The position numbers and the translations under genes are program-made. This document shows positions 43,343-54,699 of a DNA stretch of 64,000 bases, one piece after another; within the stretch, counting starts at the first letter, position 1, and every line of letters begins with the position of its first letter. The notes below the pieces were generated by a model, which worked only from the letters and a program-made list of their open reading frames with translations, searched no databases and was not told where the DNA came from. The stretch comes from Myxocyprinus asiaticus (lineage: Eukaryota > Chordata > Actinopteri > Cypriniformes > Catostomidae): assembly GCF_019703515.2 (NCBI RefSeq), contig NC_059373.1, positions 13,799,281 to 13,863,280 of the forward strand, written 5' to 3'.

Positions 43343-45489
43343 CAGCTGATGAAAATAAACCATGAAAGAAAACTAATTCTCACTGTTAAACCTTGTCCTA
43401 ACCAGACGCAACACACAATAAAAGGTGTCTTTTTTGTAAAACAGAGATTTTGTCCTTACCTGCCACTACAGGGCATTCTATTTTTGGAATGGTTTCTATT
43501 TTCTGCAGTGCTGCGCTGGGTAGCCCAGTCAAAAATGGGTCTAAAAGCCTTCTCCCAGTATATTAAAGCCAGGGTGACACTAGCCAGTTCAAAATAACAT
43601 TATTTTCATGTCTGAGGTAACGTTCTCTTCAACTGGAGCTCTGTCATAGACACACACCGGCTCATTTTGACTTTCTCTCCGCTTCCCTGCCACATGGAGA
43701 TCGACGAAATAAGAGTACTGCGTAAGTGCGAGAACATTAAAAATGGTAACAGACTGAATTTTAATGCGATTCATATTGCCCTGTGTATGTATTCGTGTGC
43801 TTATCCCCTTGAGGTTTGCCATAGTGAGTTTGTCCATACGCAGCTTCAGTGAGAAAATGAGGTACGTTCAATAAACAGACTGATCCATCTGACTTTTGTA
43901 ACATCAGCTTTTATTGTCATTCATAATCATTTTAGTGTACGAATATCGCGGTATCACTTTGCGTCTGGTAAGAATTTAAACGTCAAAATACATTTTTTTT
44001 TTTTTTTTAGGTTTTCACAAGTTCTTCCATTAAATATCTACCTGTATTTTCTGAGTTGTGTCGTATGGGAAAATATGTTGTTTTTAAACAGACTACTGTG
44101 GGTATTTCCCGCTGAGGTACAAAACCCGCAGCGTCAGACGAACCACACACACACTCTCGTGGAAAAGTTTCGACCTCTTCAGTTTCCAGAGCGCACGCTG
44201 CCGTCGGACTTTAGCTCCGCCCACACTTACTCCGTCGGAGAGACGCTGATCTGAGGTCAGCTGTGCGGTGTCTCTTAAGGTGGGCATGTATAAAGAAAGT
44301 GTGAGGAACGGCTGTTCCTGGCTCTGGGAGCAAAAAAAAAAAAAAGTGAACGCAGAGGAATTGGGCCTTTGTTTCGAGGAAGAGCAATGAACCTTAGAAA
44401 TGTTGCGATTCTGATTTTTTCCCTATCAAGTTTAAAAACCCTGAGGCAAACTTGACTATCGGATGACGCAAACGGATACATCTGACCAACTATAACAAAT
44501 CTTGTACGACACACAGTTTGCAATCAAACACTCACAACTGAACAAACAAGTCTTGGATAACGTAGACAACTTGGGGATCGATAGTACTGCTGAAAGGCTT
44601 GACAAGACAGCCATTTTCGGGGATACAACCAAAGAGCCTACTTTTGAGTAAAATGCTAAACTTTCTATAAGCAATTTACAAATGCAAGTTTACAATAACA
44701 CAATGGTAGGTAGGCTTCCTAATGTAAAATAAGTTCGCATATACACTTGCATTCTAAACTATATTCAAACACTGTGTTATAACGATAGAAATACATAGTA
44801 CAATGGTACTATGGAACACAAAGTTAAATGACTTCATTCTTCTTTGATTAAAAAATGTGCATTTATGGCTGACACACCTGTACCTGTGATTGTCTTTAAT
44901 GTTGCAAATTACACGCAATAAAGCGGAATTATCGCAGTTAATTGGCAACAAAATGTGAGCAAAAGAGGTAAAAATAAAATGTTTATCAGCTAGGGGTTTG
45001 ATGACGAATTTTTGAATACATAAACTGCTGAAGGTGAGAAACTCAACCATAATGTGGTTAATAAAAACCAATGTGAGAATGAGATATTAGTGTGGAAAAA
45101 TAACGCGGGGTGTCCCTTGTGAAACACAAACTCACGGTATTCGGTAGTATTTTTCATATTCTAGTTCATCGATCGAGATATGCAGGTTTAGTGCAGCCAT
45201 TGAACTAAATGAAAGCTAACGCTAGCTTACCGTTAGCCAATGTTTACCAAGCTGCCGTAAACAAACAACACTCAATGTGTGCCGAGCACATACTTGCAGT
45301 TTATGGGGAAAGCATTGAAGATGCAAAAGCGTAACACTAACAGACACCTTAAATCAAAAGCCGTTTAAATCTTCAGGTCGCCGAAGGTTGATCCAGCCAG
45401 AAGTCTAGTGTGGAAAAACCCTGGGAAGATCCTCCTGATACTCACATAAAAATACCTCGAGTTTAATCATTCAGCATTTTTAACCTCAC
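43343..45489. other. Beta-catenin intron 1, distal part
   Basis: A GC- and CpG-richer patch lies at 44090-44290 with a possible alternative first exon (see findings). Otherwise I see no exon or element. Confidence 0.4.
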
Positions 45490-45680
45490 CTGAAATTAAA
45501 ACGGCGAATCCCTTTGTCTGGCCGGCGAAGCCTGACCAACGTGTCAATATCCTTACTCGGAATGAAACAGCCAAGCCAGCCGGTGAGATTCCCGGACGGG
45601 TAACTGTTCTGCTGCGTTAGCGGTGCTGCAAACCCTCCGCGCTGCTGTACATCTACACCTTAAAATGGCGTCGATCAGAC
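45490..45680 (-). other. ctnnb1: Beta-catenin exon 1 (5' UTR), approximate start
   Basis: The minus strand reads AATTTCAG|GTGAGG at 45490/45489, a strong donor, with no ATG-led coding expected. The exon is GC-richer and CpG-containing compared with the intron. The plus strand shows AAAATGGCGTC at 45662-45672, a YY1-like site often found at the start of broadly expressed genes. The upper limit is a guess because the transcription start cannot be read from sequence. The donor pairs with the exon 2 acceptor at 35167 across a 10.3 kb intron. Confidence 0.6.
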
Positions 45681-45904
45681 ACAGGTCTTATACTAGGAAT
45701 GCGGTTCATGTATCCTGCCGCATCCAACAAACTAGAGCACATTGTCGGCACGACAAAGGATGAAGCCAAGAGTTAGTACTATAAGTATATAGTAAAAAGT
45801 GATAGGGAATAAATTATATAATATATTCTGATGACCTTGTCTCAAATCTGGATGTTTGTTTTAAGTCGACACCGGGTCCGGGTGTGTGGTATGCGCGGAG
45901 TAAT
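45681..45904. promoter_or_regulatory. Beta-catenin promoter region, possibly bidirectional
   Basis: GC content rises between about 45.5 and 45.93 kb against AT-rich surroundings. There is no obvious TATA box at a suitable distance from exon 1. On the plus strand at 45905 a short ATG frame with a splice donor suggests transcription away from beta-catenin. The assignment rests on position and composition only. Confidence 0.45.
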
Positions 45905-45932
45905 ATGGCAGATGCAGGAACGGCGAGGTGCG

Positions 45933-46624
45933 TCCATTAGGTTGGAATGTGGGTGTTTTGAATGGGATGTCGGGAGTAGATAAAATACAAGGTAACATTT
46001 GTATTAGGGATTCAAGAAACGCTGCTTCTGCTGCAGGACCATATCCAGAATAAATAGTCCCTAAGTTACAGTTTTTTAGCTAAATTGCTTCAGCTGTCTA
46101 CCTTTTATAATTAGTTGAATCATTATCTGCCAAGTTTGTAAATGTCACTTATCACTGTCATATTTTTGCTCCGGAAACCTACTTCTCTTCATTCTTTCTA
46201 AGTTCTAGGTATTTATTCGCAGAATATTTTTGTGATGTTCAGACCATTTTCAACTGTTCACGGTTTTATTTAATCGGAATAACTCAATTCTAAAAATAAA
46301 TGTTTTTTTAGTTCAACAAAAATTAAGTGTCAAAAAATAATAATTACGTTTTTCCTTCTACACTGGTGAAAAATTAAATGTGCAAATTGCAGTTTGACTT
46401 TAAATAATAATGTGATTTAGCCTACTGTTTACAAATATTTACAAAGGCATTAAACTTTAATTAAATGTCATTTAATGCAACTTAATATCAGTAATGAACA
46501 AAATGAATAAATCAATGAAAACACAAATTTGTTTTATTTATTATATTTTAACAATCAGAAATAAATATTCAGTCAAACTCCATCTTAAAAAACAAATAAA
46601 CTTTTAAAAAAGCATATCAAAACA

Positions 46625-46628
<4 letters not shown>
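45933..46628. other. Unassigned AT-rich sequence
   Basis: No recognised exon, RNA gene or element. Confidence 0.35.

Positions 46629-46684
<56 letters not shown>
46629..46684. repeat. (TA)n microsatellite
   Basis: About 28 TA units next to the Tc1 copy A left end. Tc1 elements insert at TA, which fits this neighbour. Confidence 0.95.
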
Positions 46685-46685
<1 letters not shown>

Positions 46686-46693
46686 TGTATATA

Positions 46694-48168
46694 CAGTTGT
46701 GCTCAAAAGTTTGCATACTCTTGGAGAATTGGTAATATATGTACCATTTTTAAAGAAAACATGAGTGAGCAGGCAAAACACATTTCTTTTATTTCTTATG
46801 GGATTCATATTCAACTATAGGTTATAACAGAATGGCACAATCATAAAACAAAACATGGCAACAAAGAAAAAAATGAAATGACCCCTGTTCAAAAGTCTGC
46901 ATACCCTTAGTTCTTAATACTGTGTATTGCCCCTTTTAGCATCAATGACAGTGTGCAGCCTTTTGTAATAGTTGTCTATGAGGCCCCAAATTCTTGCAGG
47001 TAGTATAGCTGCCCATTCGTCTTGGCAAAATGCCTCCAGGTCATGCAAAGTCTTTGGTCATCTTGCACAAACCGCACGTTTGAGATCTCCTCAGAGTGGC
47101 TCGATGATATTAAGGTCAGGAGACTGTAATGGCCACTCCAGAACCTTCACCTTTTTCTGCTGTAACCACTGGAGGGTCAACTTGGCCTTGTGCTTAGGGT
47201 CATTGTCGTGCTGGAAAGTCCAAGAGCGTCCCATGCGCAGCTTTCGTGCAGAAGAGTGCAAATTGTCTGCCAGTATTTTCTGATAACATGCTGCATTCAT
47301 CTTGCCATGAATTTTCACAAGATTCCCCGTGTCTTTAGAGCTCACACACCCCCAAAACATCAGTTAGCCACCACCATGCTTCACAGTGGGGATGGTATTC
47401 TTTTCACTATAGGCCTTATTGACCCCTCTCCAAACATAGCGCTTATGGTTGTGACCATAAAGCTCTGTTTTGGTCTCGTCACTCCAAATTACAGTGTGCC
47501 AGAAGCTGTGAGGCGTGACGAGGTGTTGTCAGGCATATTGTAACCGGGCTTTTTTGTGGCATTGGCGCAGTAAAGGCTTCTTTCTGGCAACTCGACCATG
47601 CAGCTCATTTTTGTTCAAGTATCGTCGTATTGTGCTCCTTGAAACAACCACACCGTCTTTTTCCAGAGCAGCCTGTATTTCTCCTGAGGTTACCTGTGGG
47701 TTTTTCTTTGTATCCCGAACAATTCTTCTTGCAGTTGTGGCTGAAATCTTTCTTGATCTACCTGACCTTGGCTTGGTTTCAAGAGATCCCTGAATTTTCC
47801 ACTTCTTAATAAGTGATTGAACAGTACTGACTGGCATTTTCAAGGCTTTGGATATCTTTTTATATCCTTTTCCATCTTTATAAAGTTCCATTACCTTGTT
47901 ACGCAGGTCTTTTGACAGTTCTTTTCTGTTCCCCATGGCTTAGTATCTAGTATCTAGCAATTTAAACCTGTGTGTGTCACCTTATATGTCTGTAACAAGG
48001 CCAAACATTCAAGGGTATGTAAACTTTTGATCAGGGCCATTTGGGTGATTTCTGTTATCATTATGATTTAAAAAGGAGCCAAACAACCATGTGATAATAA
48101 ATGGCTTCATATGATCACTATCCTTAAATAAAATACTTTTTAAATATGCAAACTTTTGAGCACAACTG
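46694..48168 (-). mobile_element. Tc1-type transposon, copy A (1,475 bp), inactive
   Basis: Both ends read CAGTTGTGCTCAAAAGTTTG-like (right end reversed, CAAACTTTTGAGCACAACTG) and are bordered by TA. The transposase is on the minus strand and is broken by three nonsense codons. The right flank (48171-48310) is an L2-like LINE tail. The left flank is a TA microsatellite. Confidence 0.93.
46913..47936 (-). pseudogene. Tc1 transposase, copy A, three in-frame stops
   Basis: ATG at 47936 opens 135 codons with two helix-turn-helix DNA-binding segments (KELSKDLRNKVMELYKDGKG, RSTIRRYLNKNELHG) and the GRSRK hinge. The same frame then meets TGA (47529-47531, where copy B has CGA), later TAA within GGGSLMFWG (TCA changed to TAA just before 47360) and TGA in IEPLWGDLK (TGG changed to TGA at 47088-47090). 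The catalytic Asp of WSDET, the Asp of HDNDPKHKA and the Glu of NIIEP all remain, as does the WPLQSPDLN motif. The enzyme would cut and paste the element at TA sites, but no full protein can be made. Confidence 0.9.
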
Positions 48169-48170
48169 TA

Positions 48171-48343
48171 TACCCATACCTTTTTTTTTAATATTCTGTG
48201 TCTCACAGTAATGTTCTGTGTGCACTTGTTTCTTCTACCACCACCAAAAAAAAAAAAAAAATTTGTATATGTGAGAACACTTGGCAATAAAGCTCATTCT
48301 GATTCAGATTTTGATCTTTAACTAACTGATTCAAATGTAATTT
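48171..48343 (+). mobile_element. L2-like LINE 3' tail plus shared flank, right of Tc1 copy A
   Basis: The sequence matches the reverse of 56025-56181: GTGCACTTGTTTCTTCTACC, then AACACTTGGCAATAAAGCTC. The match continues past the LINE end through TTAACTAACTGATTCAAATG. This marks the two loci as copies of one composite. Confidence 0.8.
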
Positions 48344-48349
48344 CTAAAA

Positions 48350-48438
48350 AAATGTTTGCATGATCAGTCATATTTTCAAAATCAATGCCAAAATCTCACA
48401 ATTTCTGCCAGGGTATTCAAAATTTTTAGCACAACTGT
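48350..48438 (-). mobile_element. Terminal fragment of another Tc1-like element
   Basis: ATTTCTGCCAGGGTATTCAA followed by AATTTTTAGCACAACTGTG resembles the right end of the copy A/B family or a close relative, with mutations. Only this end is present; a (TA)n tract follows at once. Confidence 0.6.
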
Positions 48439-48439
48439 G

Positions 48440-48444
<5 letters not shown>

Positions 48445-48497
<53 letters not shown>
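48445..48497. repeat. (TA)n microsatellite
   Basis: About 26 TA units just after the Tc1-like end at 48438. Confidence 0.95.
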
Positions 48498-48499
<2 letters not shown>

Positions 48500-48538
48500 C
48501 CATTCACTGTGAAATATGACTGACTCTACCACTTTAAA

Positions 48539-48542
<4 letters not shown>

Positions 48543-48609
<67 letters not shown>
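48543..48609. repeat. (TA)n microsatellite
   Basis: About 33 TA units, followed by a short GA run at 48619-48630. Confidence 0.95.
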
Positions 48610-48612
<3 letters not shown>

Positions 48613-48639
48613 TATATAGAGAGAGAGAGATCCAGAAAG

Positions 48640-51600
48640 GACATAACTCACTAGGTACACACGCTGTTTTATTATAGAGAAGCATCATTTGTGTTATTAT
48701 TACATTGTTATTATTATTACTACCTACATCCTTTAATTTCAATGATGAGCAAATGGAAATGACTTATTAATTAAAGCCTATTTGGCTTCCCAAATGAGTG
48801 TTTGTAACAGCCTGAGTGTGTTTTCATTTCACCCTCAGATGGTAATTGTCTGTGCACATTTTAGGGAGTGGCTACACTAAGTGCTTCTGAATAGTGGGAG
48901 TGTCCTAAATAATTTAATGTCCTTTATGCCTTTCATCAGCCCAACCCCCATGACCTGGTCCCAACACAGACAGGATCTCTTATCTCTTACAGTATATTTG
49001 GGGCTTTTGACCTTAATTAAAAACAACAAAAATAGCACTGAAAATAAATGAGTGAAGTGAGCATTAAATGAAAACAAAGTCAGGGTTAATAAATACAGGA
49101 TTGCAAGAATCATTTCAGTTTAAAAATCAAATCATTACAATCATTTTTAAAAGAAAAATAAATTAATATAAATAAATAATAATAATAATAATAATAAAGC
49201 AATATGTTTTTATTTAACTGTTTTGACTTGATAAGAGGTGCACCTCACATTCAGTTCATGTTGAGAGCAGCATGACAGGTGTCAGGTAGTCAATGAAACT
49301 CAAACAGTCAGATTCTAATAACATTCTCCAATAACATTCCCCAATACAGCCTTGGAAAAATTCACTGGCCTATACAGAATCTATTTGGAAGTCAATAACA
49401 CATGTCTGTCTTTATCCTCAACAGTGTACTACATCCACAGACAGATTTAAAACAATGTCTTAGAAATGTTTTTGCTTTGTTACATCTTACAATTTTGCCT
49501 CTGGCATTTTAGGGCAATACACAGTTACATTTTGGGTTAAATAATCTTTTTACCCTTTTAGGATTAAACTAAAATTATCAAATTTATACTGGAATTAAAA
49601 AAAATTACTATGCAACATAATCAACAATTTCATTATGATATAATTCTAAATAAAATAATTGTTTCATAAAATGTCATGACAAAAGGCAGCATTTGTTTTC
49701 ATTTAGGTGATAGATTATAATTGCTACAAACAGACATAAACCTAAAACATTTATTCTGTAAAACAAATTAGTTTATAATGAAATAACCAATTAGTTTAAA
49801 ATGGTGTAAAAAAATTATTTGTGTACCTCTAAAGAAATAAGACACATTTAAGTATTTAATAGAAAGGATATACATTTTTAAAATACAATTATATATTAAA
49901 GAAATGAAGTATTATCTGACATCAGACTGACATGTTGTGTTTATTCTTATTTGCCTTATTATAAAACAGGTTACAAAGCTATACATCAATCAGTGAGAAA
50001 TTAGTGAGACAGAGGCCTTTGTAATGAGGATTAGCTACCAATGATGGTCTACAAAATAGGAGAGAAATTATCCATATTGATGTCGTGCTAGTTTCACCTT
50101 ATATTGCATTTATGTTAAGAACAACAGAAAAATCGAAGGAAGGCTTCACAAATCATCTTCAAATTGTCTCCATGTCTTGGTGTACTTTCACAAAACTGCA
50201 TTTGTCTTTTAATTTTTTGGAGGGATCCCCTTAGCAACCAGAGCACACCTTAAGCCTAGCAGAAAATCATTCGACTCTCATCTCCTCGACTTAGAGGGTG
50301 GAAATGCTGTATGTGTGTGTGATTGATCACACGTACAGCATCGGCCGCCTTGCAGTGCAGCTTTGAGCATCCTCTGTTTCACTAATCTCTAGGTGCCATT
50401 GGTCCAAACATCATTCTAATGTAACATTATATTATCTGCACACGTTCACACAATGTAGGGATTTTCATGAGCAAATAAATTGAGTTTAGACTAAAATCTC
50501 TCTCACATTTGTTTTTGTTTGTTTTGTTTTTTTGTTGCATGTAGTGGAATATTTTCCCACTAAGGAGAGATGATGGAAGTGAAAATTCAATGCACTATGG
50601 AGACTTTGCTTTCTTTTCTCACTGATGATTTCAGTTGTGTTGCTTGACTGCTTCACTGTTGTCCTTTCCTGTCTCTTTCTCCTCTGATTTCATTCACTCC
50701 TTCTGCCCATGCTCCATTATTCTTTTGCTCACCCTAAGTATGCAGACACACATTTACTTAGCTCTCTAAATGGGTACATACCATAGACTTATATTGTAAA
50801 AAACATAATTGTAAAAAAACATAAAATAATAATAATAATAACAGTATTTGCTTTATTTAGGAATCAATATTCAAATTGAGGACATCCCTGAATGTTCCCA
50901 AAGAGAGGTTTTGTCAGATTTAGCTCACTTTTAGTTACAATTTTGTCACCAAACCAGAGCTAAGTCTGCATACGCTCACACACACACACACACACACTTG
51001 AAAATCTTCATTCACAAACATTAACAAGCTGAAAGAAATGATAATGAACTTTTTAAACTCAAAGGCACTCAAAATAATCATCCCAAATGTTCTATTTTTA
51101 TAATCAAAGTCTTATGATATGTATTTTCATCACATGCAAACACTGTCTGAATCCATTATCATCATCTAGGATCACTGTTTTGTCATCTTCGGTTTAATAA
51201 GCACATACTGCATTCCAAAAATACTGCACATCCATTGAACTTTTAACCGTGTAATCTGTTGAAGTGTGAGTAACACTGTAATGAGCCTGAATATGACTGA
51301 TCTATGTACTCCAACCCCAAGCAGGGATGGCAAAACATAAGGAATGAGCAATAATTTCAACCAGAACCAGAATAGCCAAAACAGATTCAAACAAAGTCTT
51401 ACCCAAAGTCATATGCAACTTCCTCCACACCTGATGGATCAGATTCAAAATTAGTAGCCTAACCTAGCTAAAACTAAAACTTTTGGGTATAATCAGCAAA
51501 TGACAGAGGAATGTTCACTTTCACATGTTCGCATCCACTTCTGAGTTCATCTTTCGTTTCTCCTGAGATTGAAGGGGCATATGTCTCCAGGAGGGGTGTG

Positions 51601-53980
51601 TTCGTGGGGGTGGCACCCTGAAATTTTAAGCCTGGATTTCTAAGCTCTTTTTGTGGGGAAAAGACGCCACAATCTGGGCCTCTTCTCCCCAGGAGCCATT
51701 AGGCATGGTTTGGTGGCTAGCATGAAAAGAGTACAACGACTTTGTGCAAAAGAAAAAACATAGAATAGCACATTTTTTGTGCTATTCTGAAATGATGCAA
51801 CCCCAGAGTTTCGGTAATGTGTGAGACATGAAGGGGTTCGGTTTGGCATCACAGCTCTTCAAATGAACAGCGTGACATTTGGCCAGAAAAGAATAGAGGA
51901 TTGTCCATATGAGTCTTTGCAAAAGCGTATATCTACATTAATTCTATTCAGTAGCTTCTTCATTCATTCTGTTTATCGTCTCATACACACACACACACTA
52001 AACTCTTCCCTGATTTATAATATTATAGGCCTCTTACTGTGTGTTTTACCTTGTGTTTTGTGTTACTCTGTAAAAGCCTTTATAATATAAAAAATAAAAT
52101 AAAATAAAAAAAAGCAATAATTCTTCAATATCACAGAAATGCAAATAAAAACATGGTTCAGTTTACTATTTCTGTTACCATTTAAAATATGGTATTCATC
52201 AATACAACCCACATTTATGGCACTATTTGAGTTCAATAGCAAGAAACAGACACACGAGTGTAGGCTTTATGCAATTTACAGTACATTGTGTTATCACACC
52301 CTGTGGTTTTGTGAAATATATCTTCATACCAGTGAATCTTGTAATGAATTGACATGCTTGTCTGTTTGTGCTCCATGCAATAAGTCATAAACAGTTAGTA
52401 GGCATAAGTAATTTAAATCATACAAGAATTAATTTCCAGGAAGAGTCTTGGTAAATGAGGGTAAAAAGGAAAAGATTGTGAAAGCAATACATTTTTGAAG
52501 ACAAAGTTCTTTACATTTCACATCCTCTTCCTCATCCACATCTATTATCATATACAGAATCAAGAACATTCAGAATCAAAACTTGGATTAATTGGGGAAA
52601 AAATACTGTTCGTAAAAATGTGTGCAAGTATGTATTTCTGTCATCGAAATGAGAAGGATACAACACAAGTGAAGTCTGCTGCTGAATTTGTTACAATACC
52701 GAATTAATAGGTTTTCTCCCTCTGATCACCATCATTTATAGATGATGTATTTGTTACACTGGGTATGTCATTTGTATGGTTTTCGCAACACTGTGTGCGT
52801 ATATTCCCTCATCGTCTGAGAAATAGGACATCATCCTGTGACAGATGCTGTGCTTTGCATTATTTATAGACTCTAATAAAGGACGGGTATATTTTTATAA
52901 CTTTTCTTCATGGATAAGGCAAATAAAAACCTAAATATTCCTGAGCTAGGCTGCACAGTAAATGAGTTATATCAGATATACATAGTATATGAGTCAAGCT
53001 GCACAAAGAACATGACATACAAGTAGGACACACACAGAAAGAGAGGTTTGTATTACCTTTTTATGTGAGTATCTGAAGGATTATTCCAAATATAAGACAC
53101 TAATTGTGAGCTTCCATGGAATGCAAAACAGATTATATTAGGAATTTTCCATTACAGTTTAATTTGAGTATTGATTAAAGACAGCAGAGGGGTAAATAAA
53201 AACTGGTAACAAACACACACAAACAGTCCTTGCTTACACTTATACTGTAGATATGCTGTCAGCACAACCTTGACATCAAGAAGTGCCTCTCAGACACCTA
53301 ATATACATGCATTCACATGTTTCTGTGTACACTAAAGAATTCAAAAACCTATATATCTTGCTGATGACCTTCATCTAGCGTCAGCCTTGGTGGGAAAATG
53401 GGTGGAAAATAAGTGAGAATTTATGTTGATACCTTTTCAAATTTCATTCTTCCCTATAAGAATATCCCATATAGTTTTAAAACGTCCTTGGAAACAACAG
53501 CATTTGCGATGGCGGCATCATTATATATCAAAGGAGACACAACATCTATTTTGCTGTCTGATTTTATAGATGGACATTTAGAAAACACACAGGGCAGTTG
53601 CACCGTACACTAAGTTGAGGCTAAGCATGGATAGTTACCCCTAAAGCAAGACACTGCATTTAAGTACAAATGTTTTTTATTTTTTTTATTATTATTGTTT
53701 TAATTCAATTAATTAATCTTTCAAACGGTTTGCATAACCTGTCAGTGTTGGGTGTAATTTAAAGACAAAGTAATGAATTATTGTAATCTAATGACTTTTT
53801 AGTAAAAAAAAAAAAAAAAAAAAAAATAGTGTAGTGCATTACATTTCAGATACTTGTCATCAGATTACAGTTACTGACTTTCATTTAAGTTAAATTAAGT
53901 ATTTTTAATTACTTTGGTTAGACATATTTCTAAAATATTATTATGTAGAATTATGTATGTGCGACCCCTAATACATAATA
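48640..53980. other. Unassigned AT-rich intergenic sequence
   Basis: Over 5 kb without a recognised gene or complete element. Simple repeats include AAT at 49178-49197 and CA at 50980-50997. A poly-A run lies at 53804-53826. Open frames (for example 51172-51390 minus, 52139-52390 plus) have no family resemblance. Confidence 0.4.
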
Positions 53981-53985
53981 ATGTG

Positions 53986-54415
53986 AGTTACCCTTCACAT
54001 CATGGCAAAATTCCACAGGCGAAATACAATAATCTAGGCTGCGTTTCTATGGAGTTATATATGTGCCACAATTCTGCATGCGCAAGGTTATATTTTGAGC
54101 GCACAAAATTGTTCTGTGCATGCGAGATGAAAATTTGAGCATACAAAAATTTTTCTGTACACATAAAATTAAATTGTGAGAATACAAAAAGTTATTTTGC
54201 ACGTGCAGGATATTTTGAGTGCCAAAATTTTTTTCTGCACTCACAAGAATTATTGATAGCACAAAATCTTTTCTGCACGCGCAAGATGAATTACTCTTCA
54301 CATCATAGCAAAATTCCATGGGCGAAATACAATAACCTAGGCTGCGTTTCTATGGAGTTATATATGTGCCACAATTCTGCATGCGCAAGGTTATATTTTG
54401 AGCGCACAAAAAGTT
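53986..54415 (+). repeat. Tandem duplication with a 303-bp period
   Basis: TTACCCTTCACATCATGGCA at 53988 and TTACTCTTCACATCATAGCA at 54291 start two copies. The copy match runs through GGCTGCGTTTCTATGGAGTT and GCATGCGCAAGGTTATATTT. The first copy additionally carries the irregular minisatellite up to 54288. Confidence 0.85.
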
Positions 54416-54690
54416 ATTTTGCATGTGCTTGAACTCAGTTTTGTAAAGCAATGTATCTTCTTGCAAAGATAAATTCATTTTGAGCAAACGAAAATAATTT
54501 TTGCGCTTAAATAAAGTTTACTTGAATGTGAATTTGCTCAGAATTCTTACATTTAGCTTTCTCCTCCTACCCAAATACATTTTGCATGCTCAAAATATCA
54601 TCATGCGCACGCAAAAATTTTTTAGTGCACTCAAAATATAATTTTGTGCGCGCAGAATTGCGGCACAAATATAACTACATAAGTTTCCAC
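54038..54690. mobile_element. Possible fold-back element with internal minisatellite
   Basis: GTTTCTATGGAGTTATATAT with GTGCCACAATTCTGC on the left (twice, because of the duplication) is an inverted match to GCAGAATTGCGGCACAAATA, then TAACTACATAAGTTTCC on the right (54652-54690). Between them lie degenerate units of about 35-45 bp around TTTTGAGCGCACAAAATT and TTCTGCACG. Confidence 0.6.
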
Positions 54691-54699
54691 TAATGCGGA

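Noticed and set aside
46617..48742. Frames coding long Tyr-Ile repeats
   Set aside because: They are translations of (TA)n microsatellites.
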